Shown: positions 52,521-61,760, counted from the stretch's first letter. The stretch is 64,000 nucleotides of DNA from JBGSUZ01 sp964404895 (GCA_964404895.1 CAYOLV010000004.1:1-64000), one strand, 5' to 3'. Made by a program: numbers and translations. Notes: a model not told the origin generated them from the letters alone.

Positions 52521-53597
52521 ATGAACAAAAAGCTCTTTATCCCAGGTCCTGTAACAGTTAAGGAAGACGTACTTCAAGCAATGGCAACACAACAAATCGG
52601 TCACAGATCTAAAGAGGCTTCTGCGCTTCAAAGAGGCATCGCTGACAAAATGAGAAAAGTCATGTTCACAGAAAACGAAATCATTCTTTCTACTACTTCA
52701 GGTAGTGGTTTGATGGAAGCAGCAATCCGTTCTTGTACGGCTAAACGTGCGGCTGTATTCTCAGTTGGCGCATTTGGCGACAGATGGTACAAAATGGCTA
52801 CTGCAAACGGCGTTCCTGCTGACAAATTCTCTTCAACTCCAGGTACACCAACAACTCCAGAAATGGTAGAAGAAGCTCTTAAAACTGGTCTTTATGATTT
52901 AGTAACCGTAACACATAACGAAACTTCTTCATCTATCCAAAACCCAGTTAAAGAAATCGGCGAAATTGTTAAAAAATACCCAGATGTTATTTTCTGCGTA
53001 GATACAGTGAGCTCTATGGGCGGTGCTAAAATCGAAGTAGATGCTTGGGGCATTGATGTTTGTATCACTTCTACCCAAAAATGTCTTGGCTTACCAGCTG
53101 GTATGGCTATCGCTTCTGTTTCTAAAAGAGCTTACGAAAGAGCCCTTACAGTTCCTAACAGAGGTCTTTACCTTGACTTGGTTGAACTTTATGACTTCGT
53201 TGTCAAAAAAGACAACCAATACCCTTCAACACCTTCACTTTCACACATGTTTGCTCTTGAGTATCAATTAAATCAAATCGTTAATGTTGAAGGCGTCGAA
53301 AACAGAATTAAACGTCATGCTGAAATGGCTGAAGTTGTAAGAGACTGGGCTAAGAAATACTTTGCAATGTTTGCAGAACCAGGCTACGAGTCTAACACAC
53401 TTACAGTTGTTAAAAACACTAGAGAAATCAGCGTATCTGACTTAAATAAAGAACTTGGCAAACGTGGCTATGAAATTGCAAACGGTTACGGAGACAACAA
53501 AGACATCACTTTCCGTATTGCTCACATGGCTGACACTACTATGGAAGAAGTACATGATCTTCTTAAAAACATCAACGAAATCTTAGGCTTAAACTAA
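52521..53597 (+). CDS. serC: Phosphoserine aminotransferase-type class V aminotransferase
   Basis: A 358-aa PLP enzyme. Schiff-base lysine K187 is in STQKCLGLPAG; the N terminus KLFIPGPVTVKEDVL is the alanine-glyoxylate/serine-pyruvate branch of class V, which includes the SerC used by many anaerobes and archaea. Pairing with serA (25 bp downstream) makes conversion of 3-phosphohydroxypyruvate to phosphoserine the likely role; serine-glyoxylate transamination is the alternative. The GGAGGAGG site supports 52521 over 52494. Codon use is strongly biased as in highly expressed genes. Confidence 0.88.
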   Translation: MNKKLFIPGPVTVKEDVLQAMATQQIGHRSKEASALQRGIADKMRKVMFTENEIILSTTSGSGLMEAAIRSCTAKRAAVFSVGAFGDRWYKMATANGVPADKFSSTPGTPTTPEMVEEALKTGLYDLVTVTHNETSSSIQNPVKEIGEIVKKYPDVIFCVDTVSSMGGAKIEVDAWGIDVCITSTQKCLGLPAGMAIASVSKRAYERALTVPNRGLYLDLVELYDFVVKKDNQYPSTPSLSHMFALEYQLNQIVNVEGVENRIKRHAEMAEVVRDWAKKYFAMFAEPGYESNTLTVVKNTREISVSDLNKELGKRGYEIANGYGDNKDITFRIAHMADTTMEEVHDLLKNINEILGLN

Positions 53598-53622
53598 TCT
53601 GATTGAAAAGTGAGGCATAATC

Positions 53623-54531
53623 ATGTTAAGAATATTAGCAAATGATGGCTTAGAAGCTGCAGCAGTTCAAACACTCCGCGAAGCTGGCCACGAAGTTGTA
53701 ACAGATTTCCATGATGTTGAAGCTTTAAAAACAGTTTTAAAAGACTTTGACGTTATCGTCATCCGTTCTGCTACAAAAATCAGAAAAGAGTTAATCGATG
53801 CCGTTAAAGGCAGCAGACTTAAACTCATGATCAGAGCAGGTGTTGGTATTGATAATATCGATGTGGCTTACGCTGAAGAAAATGGCTTCACAGTAAGAAA
53901 CACACCAAATGCAAGCAGCGCTTCTGTTGCTGAACTTGCTCTTGGTCACATGTTCAACTTAGCTAGACATATCCATGCAGCTAACGTTACTATGAAAAAC
54001 GGCGAATGGAATAAAAAACACTACCAAGGCATTGAATTAGCTGGAAAAACTCTTGGTTTAATCGGTTTTGGTAGAATTTCAAGATCTCTCGCTCACAAAG
54101 CTAGCGCTCTTGGCATGAAAATCGTTTACACAGATATCTTCGAAATTGAAGGCTATGATGAATATGAAAGTATGACAATGGATGAGTTATTGGCAGTATC
54201 CGACTTCATCTCTTGCCACGTACCTCTTGCTCCTGGTTCAGCTGCTGTTATTGGCGATGCTGAGATTGCTAAAATGAAAGACGGCGTTTACCTTGTCAAC
54301 ACATCCCGTGGTGGCGTTATCTGCGAAGACTCATTAGTTAAAGCATTAGATTCTGGCAAAGTTGCCGCTGCTGCTTTAGACGTTTTCGTTGAAGAACCAA
54401 CTAAGAACCAAGCAATTTTGAACCACCCAAAAATTTCTTTAACACCACACGTTGGCGCTTCTACAGATGAAGCTCAAGAAAGAATTGGCGTTGAAGTTGT
54501 TCACACGATCCTTCACTTCTTCAATAAATAA
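53623..54531 (+). CDS. serA: D-3-phosphoglycerate dehydrogenase, short form without ACT domain
   Basis: NAD-dependent 2-hydroxyacid dehydrogenase of 302 aa. NAD site LGLIGFGRISRSLA, catalytic Arg in NTSRGGVICED, Glu in VFVEEPT and His in LTPHVGAST are all in place. It ends right after the catalytic core, so the ACT regulatory domain of E. coli-type SerA (about 410 aa) is missing and serine feedback through it cannot occur. Between serC and the DUF1015 gene, in a tight plus-strand operon. Confidence 0.9.
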   Translation: MLRILANDGLEAAAVQTLREAGHEVVTDFHDVEALKTVLKDFDVIVIRSATKIRKELIDAVKGSRLKLMIRAGVGIDNIDVAYAEENGFTVRNTPNASSASVAELALGHMFNLARHIHAANVTMKNGEWNKKHYQGIELAGKTLGLIGFGRISRSLAHKASALGMKIVYTDIFEIEGYDEYESMTMDELLAVSDFISCHVPLAPGSAAVIGDAEIAKMKDGVYLVNTSRGGVICEDSLVKALDSGKVAAAALDVFVEEPTKNQAILNHPKISLTPHVGASTDEAQERIGVEVVHTILHFFNK

Positions 54532-54549
54532 TCCAGGAGGCTTAAAAAT

Positions 54550-55800
54550 ATGGCTGTAGTTAGACCTTTTAGAGGGATTCGTCCCGATGCTAAACTCGTT
54601 GAGCAAGTATCTTGCTTGCCTTACGACGTTATGAACCGCGAAGAAGCAAAAGAAATGGGTAAAGGCAATCCTAACTCATTCCTTAGAATTTGTCGTTCTG
54701 AAATTGATCTTCCAGATTCAGTAGATGCTTATGATCCACTTGTTTACCAAACTGCTCGTAAAAACTTAGATCAGTTCGTTAAAGACGGCATCATGATCCA
54801 AGAAGCTAAACCAATCTACTACATCTACAGACAACTCATGAACGGTCGCGTTCAAACAGGTATCGTTGCTACAACTTCAGTAGACGAATACTTAAACGAC
54901 GTCATCAAAAAACACGAGTTCACAAGACCCGTTAAAGAAGTAGATAGAATTAACAACTTCGATTTCTGTAACGCTCACACAGAGCCAATCTTCTTATCAT
55001 ACAGAAAAAATGACGAGATCAACCACATCGTCAACGAATGGATCAAATTCCATATGCCTCTTTACAACTTCACTTCAGACGATGATTTCCAACATATCCT
55101 TTGGGTAATCGATGATGAAGCTCAAGTGGCTAGAATTCAAGAAATCTTCGCTGGCATTGACTACCTTTACATTGCAGATGGTCACCACAGAAGTGCTTCT
55201 TCTGCTAAAGTTGGCCTCAAAAGAAGAGAAGAAAACCCTAACTACACTGGCGAAGAAGAATTCAACTTCTTCATGTCAGTAATCTTCCCTGACGAAGACC
55301 TCTTCATCATGGACTACAACCGTGTTCTTACTGACCTTTACGGTAATACAACTGAAGAATTCTTCGCTAAAGTTTCTGAAAAATTCACAGTTGAAGAAAT
55401 CGGTACAGAACCTTACAAGCCAATGGTTAGAGGCACATTCGGCATGTTTATTGAAGGCAAATGGTACAAACTTGCTATCAAAGAAGGTTTCTACGATCCT
55501 GCTGATCCAGTAGACAGACTTGACGTTTCTATCCTTCAAAAGAACCTTCTCCACCCTATTCTTGGCATCGAAGATCCAAGAACAGATAAGAGAATCGACT
55601 TTGTTGGCGGTATCCGTGGTCTTAAAGAGTTGGAAAGAAGATGTACAACTGATATGAAAGTTGCCTTCTCTATGTACCCAACAACTATGGACGACTTGAT
55701 TTCTATCGCTGACAGCGGTCAAGTAATGCCTCCTAAATCAACTTGGTTCGAACCTAAACTCAGATCAGGTCTTTTCGTTCACACATTGGGCGAATACTAG
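54550..55800 (+). CDS. DUF1015 family protein, candidate serine/phosphoserine enzyme
   Basis: A 416-aa soluble protein with the family's PFRGIRPDAKLVEQVSCLPY start, a KHEFTRP motif (121-127) and the strongly conserved ADGHHR (D210-R214) that resembles the ParB/SbnI-type nucleotide-binding GxxRR/HHR site. The gene sits 18 bp after serA with AGGAGG, in the same codon-bias class. No phosphoserine phosphatase (serB) is in the cluster, so this protein could carry the missing step or act as a free-serine kinase; this is inference from context and fold memory only. Confidence 0.85.
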   Translation: MAVVRPFRGIRPDAKLVEQVSCLPYDVMNREEAKEMGKGNPNSFLRICRSEIDLPDSVDAYDPLVYQTARKNLDQFVKDGIMIQEAKPIYYIYRQLMNGRVQTGIVATTSVDEYLNDVIKKHEFTRPVKEVDRINNFDFCNAHTEPIFLSYRKNDEINHIVNEWIKFHMPLYNFTSDDDFQHILWVIDDEAQVARIQEIFAGIDYLYIADGHHRSASSAKVGLKRREENPNYTGEEEFNFFMSVIFPDEDLFIMDYNRVLTDLYGNTTEEFFAKVSEKFTVEEIGTEPYKPMVRGTFGMFIEGKWYKLAIKEGFYDPADPVDRLDVSILQKNLLHPILGIEDPRTDKRIDFVGGIRGLKELERRCTTDMKVAFSMYPTTMDDLISIADSGQVMPPKSTWFEPKLRSGLFVHTLGEY

Positions 55801-55876
55801 GATTAAGCTTGCTCGAATTGAATTTGCAAGATTAGTTTATTAATTATTTAGTTCACAAATTATTGAACTATAAATA

Positions 55877-55925
55877 AAAGGTGTATCTCATGGCTGATTA
55901 ATCAGTCATTGGATACACCTTTTTT
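55877..55925. terminator. Bidirectional terminator between the ser operon and the yojF operon
   Basis: AAAAGGTGTATC / GATACACCTTTT with an inner CTGATTAATCAG dyad and T tracts on both strands. Confidence 0.92.
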
Positions 55926-55931
55926 AGTATT

Positions 55932-56927
55932 TCATTTATTAAGAACCCGATGCTGTTCTTTTATTTTTTCAGACAGTTGTTCATAAGTCTCTGTTATAAA
56001 CTCGTAGACCAAATAGTCGGGCTGAATCCTTTGAATGATTTTAGAAATGTTTGGGTCTTTAAATGTCTCATGGTGGTCAATTTGACCAATATGTTTATAG
56101 GCGTCTATATACCTTTCCATGAAAGGTTTCATAGGATTGTAGTCGAGGTCTTCTGCTAAAGCCCTTTTCATCACATATGCCCCTGAAAGAGAGCTGTTCA
56201 AATGGATGCCTTTAATCCAATGGGTGCGGTGCTCTAGATCATCCAAGCAGTCCATGATATAGTCAACAGCTTCCAATTCTGTGTCTAACTGGACTTGGGT
56301 ATTCATTAAGTGTCCAATATCTAATATAAAACCCTTGTGAGGGTATTTAACGCCCTTCATGATTTGATCCATCAGAGCTGGATTTTTAAAAGTCAGTCCC
56401 GGCCACCACTGGTTTTCAAACAACAAGGTGATTGGGGCATTTGATTCTTCATTTAAATCAATACCTTCTGTAATGGCGTTGATTAACTCGATAAAAGCTT
56501 CGGCAACGGTTTCATCTGTATATTCAAATTTATAGGTATAACATTCTTCAAGTGCCACATGGCTCACATGAAATACGGCGTAGGACGCTTGTTTGTCCCG
56601 GGCACGTGCAAGTTCTTTGCGGTAGTGGTCAATCATCGCCTGACGACTTGCTCCACCGTAAAAAGCCTTAACTGCTTCCTCAGTATGAAACTCTTTCAAG
56701 AGGCTTTCTTGATTGCCCTGCCAATAATCCAGCCAGATAGGCCAAAACCTCATGTGAACCCCTTGGATCATTTTATCGGCAAGCCGATGTTGCTCCCATT
56801 CGTCTAATAGCATGATTTCAAAGCCGTCTAGTTCGTGGCTTGTTAAAAAATCTCCAATAGGCTCTGTGTCCGCTGAAAATCGATCAAGATCCATGGGATG
56901 GGTAGTGAGATTGGTCAAGGTTAGCAT
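55932..56927 (-). CDS. TIM-barrel sugar isomerase/epimerase-like protein
   Basis: 331 aa of the AP-endonuclease-2/xylose-isomerase-like fold. Candidate metal ligands are seen in FHVSHVA, LLFENQWW, FILDIGHLMN and IKGIHLNSSL, in the order expected for the family. It is unlike any named enzyme I know. Overlaps the end of tcdA by 7 bp and is the last gene of an eight-gene operon. Could act on a sugar or cyclitol; unassigned. Confidence 0.75.
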   Translation of the reverse strand: MLTLTNLTTHPMDLDRFSADTEPIGDFLTSHELDGFEIMLLDEWEQHRLADKMIQGVHMRFWPIWLDYWQGNQESLLKEFHTEEAVKAFYGGASRQAMIDHYRKELARARDKQASYAVFHVSHVALEECYTYKFEYTDETVAEAFIELINAITEGIDLNEESNAPITLLFENQWWPGLTFKNPALMDQIMKGVKYPHKGFILDIGHLMNTQVQLDTELEAVDYIMDCLDDLEHRTHWIKGIHLNSSLSGAYVMKRALAEDLDYNPMKPFMERYIDAYKHIGQIDHHETFKDPNISKIIQRIQPDYLVYEFITETYEQLSEKIKEQHRVLNK

Positions 56928-57652
56928 GTGGATTCATTTTCCTTTAAAAGGTCTCTAATGACCTGAGATGCCAGTATAAGTCCTGCTACAGATGGGACGA
57001 AGGAAATGCTTCCAGGTGTTTGTTTGCGTAGGTTGTCAGGGTTGTAGTCCAGCTGATCAGGTTTTACAGGTACTTCTGTTGAGTAAATGACTTTGAGTTT
57101 TTTAACGCCTCTTTTTTTCAGCTCGTGTCTGAGGACTTTTGCCAAAGGACAAACGCTGGTTTCGTATAGATCTGCGACGATAAATTTGGTCGGGTCCATT
57201 TTATTGCCCGTTCCCATAGAGGAAATAATGGGCACTTCGTTAAGGGTACAATATTCAATCAGGTGCATTTTCCAAGTAATCATATCGATGGCGTCAATCA
57301 CATAGTCGAAACGCTCTGAAAAAATACTTGTGCAGGTTTCATCGTTATAGAGGATTCTGAGGGCGGTCACTTCAATGTCTGGATTGATTTTCAGTATGCG
57401 TTCTTTCATAACGTCCACTTTATACAGTCCAATTGTATCCTCTAGGGCGTGGAGCTGACGATTGATATTGGTGGTTGCGATGGTGTCAAAGTCGACCATG
57501 GTAATTTTGCCAATGCCCGCTCTTGCCAATGCCTCAACAGCAAATGAGCCCACGCCGCCAATCCCGAAGACTGCCACATGAGCTTGTTCTAATCTCAAAA
57601 TACCTGATTCTCCAATGACCATTTTGGTACGCGTAAATCTTTCTCTTTCCAT
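56921..57652 (-). CDS. tcdA: tRNA threonylcarbamoyladenosine dehydratase
   Basis: E1-like ThiF/MoeB-fold enzyme (243 aa) that cyclises t6A37 in tRNA to ct6A using ATP. Nucleotide-binding GIGGVGSFAVEALARAGIG (residues 30-48), the DFDTIATTNINRQ motif and the family's STEVPVKP and GSISFVPSVAGLILA segments identify it (CsdL/YgdL/YrvM). Ten bp after the COG0523 gene. Confidence 0.92.
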   Translation of the reverse strand: MERERFTRTKMVIGESGILRLEQAHVAVFGIGGVGSFAVEALARAGIGKITMVDFDTIATTNINRQLHALEDTIGLYKVDVMKERILKINPDIEVTALRILYNDETCTSIFSERFDYVIDAIDMITWKMHLIEYCTLNEVPIISSMGTGNKMDPTKFIVADLYETSVCPLAKVLRHELKKRGVKKLKVIYSTEVPVKPDQLDYNPDNLRKQTPGSISFVPSVAGLILASQVIRDLLKENESTC

Positions 57653-57662
57653 GGTTCCTCCA

Positions 57663-58601
57663 CTAATTGGCTAACTTCATTGGAACATTTGGCAGTTGCC
57701 CTTGCCATGCATCGTTGACAACTCTGATCAACTGAGGGCCTATTTTAGAAATAAAGACTACAGTTGACTTTTCAAATTTATTTTCACTTTCTGTATAATC
57801 TATTAAGCGGCCTACCACGTCAAATTGATAGTCTCCATCCGTTAATTGAACAAAACCTTTAATCCGATAGGCATCTTTTGAAACCGTATCTAAAAACTCA
57901 GTGAATGCTTCTTTGGACAAAGCGTTCCCATCGAACTCCATAGAAAAGGTCTTGGGCTTGTTTTCTGGGGTGTTGTGGCTTGCCTCGTTGCGGATTACCC
58001 CTGACTGAACCAACTGCTCTCCGATAAAATCAAAGTCTATGTTATAGAAAGTGGATTTTAAAACTTTCGCCTGTGGATTGAGTTCATTCAATTTCCCTAA
58101 AATTTCTTCAAGGACTTTTGTTTCTACCCGATCCACTTTGTTGACTATGATTAGATCTGCCGTTTCAACTTGTCTTGTAACGGTTTCGATTTCCTGAATT
58201 TGCCCCATGAAATGATAGGCGTCAACAATATTGATACAGCCACAATAATCATATGGGGTGGTCGCAAAGTTTGCCACCGACTCTAATATTTCTCCAATAT
58301 TTGAGGGGTCAGCCAGTCCTGAACTCTCTACAAAGACATACTCAATGGGCGTATCTGCCATTTTAATCAAAGCTTCTGCAAAGGAGAGCTTTAGACAACT
58401 GCAAAAGATGGAACCCCTTGTCAGCTCTACCATCTCAATTTGAGGATTTTCCAGAATGGGTCCATCAATGCTGATTTTTCCAAATTCGTTCATGATGATG
58501 CCCATATTCAAGTCGGGATTAGATTCCAACATTTTCTTTAAAAATGTGGTCTTCCCTGATCCTAAGAATCCTGATAGCAAGTAGAGTTTAATGTTTTTCA
58601 T
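57663..58601 (-). CDS. COG0523/CobW-family GTPase, atypical metal motif
   Basis: A 312-aa G3E P-loop GTPase of the metal-chaperone group. Walker A GFLGSGKTT (11-19), VESSGLADP switch region and NKVD base motif are intact; the C-terminal CobW domain is present. The usual CXCC metal site is changed to S64-I-F-C67 followed by SC69, so only two of the expected cysteines align. Start ATG at 58601 has AGGAGG 6 nt upstream. The first 14 bp overlap the upstream hydrolase gene. Metal identity is unknown; zinc or cobalt are typical. Confidence 0.88.
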   Translation of the reverse strand: MKNIKLYLLSGFLGSGKTTFLKKMLESNPDLNMGIIMNEFGKISIDGPILENPQIEMVELTRGSIFCSCLKLSFAEALIKMADTPIEYVFVESSGLADPSNIGEILESVANFATTPYDYCGCINIVDAYHFMGQIQEIETVTRQVETADLIIVNKVDRVETKVLEEILGKLNELNPQAKVLKSTFYNIDFDFIGEQLVQSGVIRNEASHNTPENKPKTFSMEFDGNALSKEAFTEFLDTVSKDAYRIKGFVQLTDGDYQFDVVGRLIDYTESENKFEKSTVVFISKIGPQLIRVVNDAWQGQLPNVPMKLAN

Positions 58602-59520
58602 GGTCAACCTCCTGAATAAAAGACTTGATTTGTTCGGCGTAAGCTTCTCTATTTATAACGCAGGCGCAGGCGTGTCTTGCTTCTGGAACCAGCCACAGCC
58701 GTTTAATGCCCGTTTCCTTTGCTTCGTACATTGCAGCACTCATTTCAGGAGGTACTTTCCTGTCCTCTGTGCCGTGTATCCAAAAAATTGGGGTTTCCAC
58801 TTTTCGAATGGTTTCTATAGGAGAAACTTCTGTAAGGCTGAGGCCTGCCCGCAGCTTGGTAAACAGATTAGCCACTGGCAAAATAGGTAATTTGCTTATG
58901 CCATACTCCGTTCTCAAAGTATGCTTCAATATTTCCTTTAAGTCCGAATAGGGACAATCCGCAACGCAGAATTTAACCCTTGAGTCGATGCCCAGATGTT
59001 GAAGCACCGTGGCAGCTCCAAGGGATTCTCCATGGGTAGCAATATAGGTGCCCTTGCCTTTTTTAGTTTCAATCCAGTCTAGCCATTCTTTTAAGTCCTG
59101 CTTTTCAAAAAGCCCATAAGTGGTATTGCTGCCACCGCTTTTGCCATGGTTTCTATGGTCGTAAATCAATAAGTTGAAACCTAAATTCCAAAAGATTTCT
59201 GTATATTTGATGGCACCAATCAAGTTCCACGTGATGCCATGGCAAAAGACCACGGTTCGATCAGAATCTTTATTGGGAATCCACAGACCATGGAGTTGAT
59301 AACCATAACTAGAGGTTATTTCAACAGTTTCCTTTTCCATTTTTATAAAATCGCTATAATATTCATTCTCTATGCGACCTTTTTCAAGCTCACTTTCCAG
59401 TGCCAATTCATGACCGTGAACTCTTGGAAATAGTAAGGTTGAGCTAAAATACCAACAGATGCTCAGGTAAACCGCCCCTAATGTCAAAAGCAACATGGTG
59501 CTCCAAAAGATTGTCGTCAT
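58588..59520 (-). CDS. Membrane-anchored alpha/beta hydrolase
   Basis: 310 aa with one N-terminal membrane segment (residues 5-27) and an alpha/beta-hydrolase domain. Nucleophile S166 in THGESLGA, oxyanion HG in VVFCHGITWN, acid D in HGTEDRKVPP and His in PEARHACACV. Similar to B. subtilis YqkD/YfhM-like esterases of unknown substrate. Only 3 bp after the upstream hypothetical gene. Confidence 0.87.
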   Translation of the reverse strand: MTTIFWSTMLLLTLGAVYLSICWYFSSTLLFPRVHGHELALESELEKGRIENEYYSDFIKMEKETVEITSSYGYQLHGLWIPNKDSDRTVVFCHGITWNLIGAIKYTEIFWNLGFNLLIYDHRNHGKSGGSNTTYGLFEKQDLKEWLDWIETKKGKGTYIATHGESLGAATVLQHLGIDSRVKFCVADCPYSDLKEILKHTLRTEYGISKLPILPVANLFTKLRAGLSLTEVSPIETIRKVETPIFWIHGTEDRKVPPEMSAAMYEAKETGIKRLWLVPEARHACACVINREAYAEQIKSFIQEVDHEKH

Positions 59521-59523
59521 GAC

Positions 59524-60030
59524 TTACCCCTCGTAGACGGACATTCCTGTTTCGTACAGGTAATCAAAACGATCTTCATCTGTTTCAAAGTTCAAATCGT
59601 CGTCTTCCTCTTCATCTAGTTCAGCTTCCATTTCAATCGGCATAGTTTTCCAATTTTTGGGAAATGCGATTAATTGCATTAACTCACCTTTTTTCCACAT
59701 GGCTTGGAAGGCTTCGTCTTGAATCATATTAAAATGAATTTCATCTTTCATATCTAAATGGACTGTCATGATTTCAGTACTTTTAGGGTCACTGTTTTTT
59801 AAAGCAAACTGGTAAGCTGCTTTAAAATGCTCCGCTTCTCGATTGGAATTCATTTGGACTTTAACGATGGGCAGAATTTCTAAAGACTTATAGGTGGTCT
59901 GCTTTTCTTGTGCTGGCACTTTTGTCTTCGGTAAGTCTTGTTTATTTTGTTGTTCTACAAACCAATTTTTCGCTGCACTTTTGCCTCTTTGAGTGCCTTT
60001 GTTCTTCTGTGTAGTTTTTTGTTTGCTCAT
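59524..60030 (-). CDS. Hypothetical protein with basic N terminus and acidic C terminus
   Basis: 168 aa, not recognised. Residues 1-45 are Lys/Gln/Thr-rich and probably disordered (QKTTQKNKGTQRGKSAAKN); residues 50-135 form a compact alpha/beta segment; residues 136-160 are very acidic (ELDEEEDDDLNFETDEDRFD). Such opposite ends suggest nucleic-acid or protein binding; no catalytic motif is visible. Sandwiched between dacA and the hydrolase in one operon. Confidence 0.7.
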   Translation of the reverse strand: MSKQKTTQKNKGTQRGKSAAKNWFVEQQNKQDLPKTKVPAQEKQTTYKSLEILPIVKVQMNSNREAEHFKAAYQFALKNSDPKSTEIMTVHLDMKDEIHFNMIQDEAFQAMWKKGELMQLIAFPKNWKTMPIEMEAELDEEEDDDLNFETDEDRFDYLYETGMSVYEG

Positions 60031-60039
60031 AAATACTCC

Positions 60040-61083
60040 TTAATTTCCGTTGGTTGTACTGCTGTCATTGTTTGTGGTGGCCGCCTCTGTTTGAATAATC
60101 ACTACTGGGCTATTTTTAGCTTCCTCTTCGGTAACGTTCAGAGGCAGTTCCATAGGTGCTACTTCTGATAAATCTACATATGTGTTCTGAGGTCTCAACA
60201 AAACCGTTTCAATCCAATTATAGAGTGCAACATGATCATTAAACATGCCGCTTCTGGTCTTTGAGCCTAAAGATACCATGAGGTAATCATCAGTTCCGAT
60301 TCTCACAATAGAGGTAAAACAATTGCCTGCTAAATCGGTATACCCTGTTTTCAAGCCTAAAACGCCACTGCGAAGGCTCATTAATTTGTTGCTAGAAGAA
60401 TACTTTCGCATTCTGAAGTTGCTCTTCAAAGTGACTTGCTTTAGATTGACACTCCGCATAATGTCTGAGTTTCTATAAGCTGCTTTTGCCAATAAGGCTA
60501 CATCTGCCGCTGTGGTATACTGATTGATTTCGTCGCCTGCGCTACTGAGTCCGTGTGGATTGGTAAACCGTGTCGACTTCATACCGAGGGCTTTCGCCTT
60601 GGCATTCATTTTAGCAACAAATTTTGCCTGACTGCCTCCAACTGTGTCTGCGAATAGAAGAGCTGCATCATTGGCGCTGTAAAGGAGCATGACGTCAAAC
60701 AATGCTCTGGCACTAAAGACTTCATTCTTTTTAATGGGCATAAGTTTGCCCTTAGTATCTATCAACACCATGGCGCCTTTATATCTTTTTATGTCTTTTT
60801 TATAATCCTTTTTCGATTTGATGGTCCCGTCCAGTTTAAAATTTTCGCTGATCAGCAACGCTGTCATCAACTTGGTCACAGAAGCCATGTAGCGTGGCTC
60901 TTGGCTGTTCTTCTCATAAAGGAGTTCGTCTGTGTCCAGATTGTAAATGACACAGGCCTCGGAATTAATATAGCCATCATAAGGAACCCACTCTGTTGCA
61001 TAGGCACTTCCATTCGAGGCGATGAAGAGTGTGATGATCAGTAATAAACTGAGTCTTTTCATCTTATTCGATAATCTTTTCAC
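60040..61083 (-). CDS. dacA: D-alanyl-D-alanine carboxypeptidase (S11, DacA/PBP5 type)
   Basis: Peptidoglycan-trimming penicillin-binding protein of 347 aa. Signal peptide residues 1-29 (cleavage likely after SAYA), then the active-site triad motifs S68-V-T-K71, S136-A-N138 and K245-T-G247. It lacks the long C-terminal amphipathic anchor of classical PBP5; the end is a Thr/Asn-rich tail (EAATTNNDSSTTNG), so it may be secreted. The start is GTG at 61083 with AAAGGG upstream. Sixteen bp after bshB2. Confidence 0.93.
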   Translation of the reverse strand: MKRLSNKMKRLSLLLIITLFIASNGSAYATEWVPYDGYINSEACVIYNLDTDELLYEKNSQEPRYMASVTKLMTALLISENFKLDGTIKSKKDYKKDIKRYKGAMVLIDTKGKLMPIKKNEVFSARALFDVMLLYSANDAALLFADTVGGSQAKFVAKMNAKAKALGMKSTRFTNPHGLSSAGDEINQYTTAADVALLAKAAYRNSDIMRSVNLKQVTLKSNFRMRKYSSSNKLMSLRSGVLGLKTGYTDLAGNCFTSIVRIGTDDYLMVSLGSKTRSGMFNDHVALYNWIETVLLRPQNTYVDLSEVAPMELPLNVTEEEAKNSPVVIIQTEAATTNNDSSTTNGN

Positions 61084-61099
61084 AGGCAGGACCCTTTCA

Positions 61100-61747
61100 T
61101 CAGTATTTGTAATACCACAAACGCTCTGTTTTAATGCGGTCTAAGAAGGCTTGGTCTTCAGGATTCTTTGGCAGTAAATTATTGCTGTAGTTAAACTGGG
61201 TACTATGAGCGCCTAGAGCTCCTAATTTTTGTTCAATAACGTCAGAAACATCGTTCAAGAGGTCAGGTGTACCCAGATCCTGATTCGGAAACGCACAGCA
61301 TAGAACTGGAGGTCTCTTCTCAGGGGAAATTTCTCCCACGGTTCTTACAACTACTGCACCACAAGCGTCATGATCTGGGTGAACCCCGTAGCCCGGATAG
61401 AAAGTCATAATTAATTCCGGCTGGACTTCTTCTATTAATTCCATAATTACTTTATTCAAAATTTCATAAGGTTCAAATTCAATGGTCTTGTCGTGGAAAC
61501 CAAGCATTCTCAAATCTTGTATGCCGATGATACTGCATGATTTCATCAACTCCTGTTTCCTAACACTAGGCAGTGTATATCGATTTGCAAAGGGTGGATT
61601 CCCTAAATTTCTGCCCATCTCTCCTAGAGTTAGACAGCCATAGGTGACGTGGGCGCCGTCTCTTATGAATTGTGAAAGGGTTCCTGACATTGGAAAGACT
61701 TCATCGTCTGGATGTGGCAGCACCACTAATATTTTTTTTGCGTTCAT
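61100..61747 (-). CDS. bshB2: Bacillithiol biosynthesis deacetylase BshB2
   Basis: Zn-dependent PIG-L/LmbE-type deacetylase (215 aa) that removes acetyl from GlcNAc-malate. The zinc motif HPDDE (12-16) and H123-P-D-H126 are intact; GCLTLGEMGRNLGNPPFANR and FYPGYGVHPDHDACGA are specific to BshB2 (YojG) rather than BshB1. The neighbouring yojF is the usual BshB2 partner gene. Together with bshA and bshC at 8755-11550 it completes the pathway. Confidence 0.95.
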   Translation of the reverse strand: MNAKKILVVLPHPDDEVFPMSGTLSQFIRDGAHVTYGCLTLGEMGRNLGNPPFANRYTLPSVRKQELMKSCSIIGIQDLRMLGFHDKTIEFEPYEILNKVIMELIEEVQPELIMTFYPGYGVHPDHDACGAVVVRTVGEISPEKRPPVLCCAFPNQDLGTPDLLNDVSDVIEQKLGALGAHSTQFNYSNNLLPKNPEDQAFLDRIKTERLWYYKY

Positions 61748-61760
61748 ATGAGTCCCCTCC

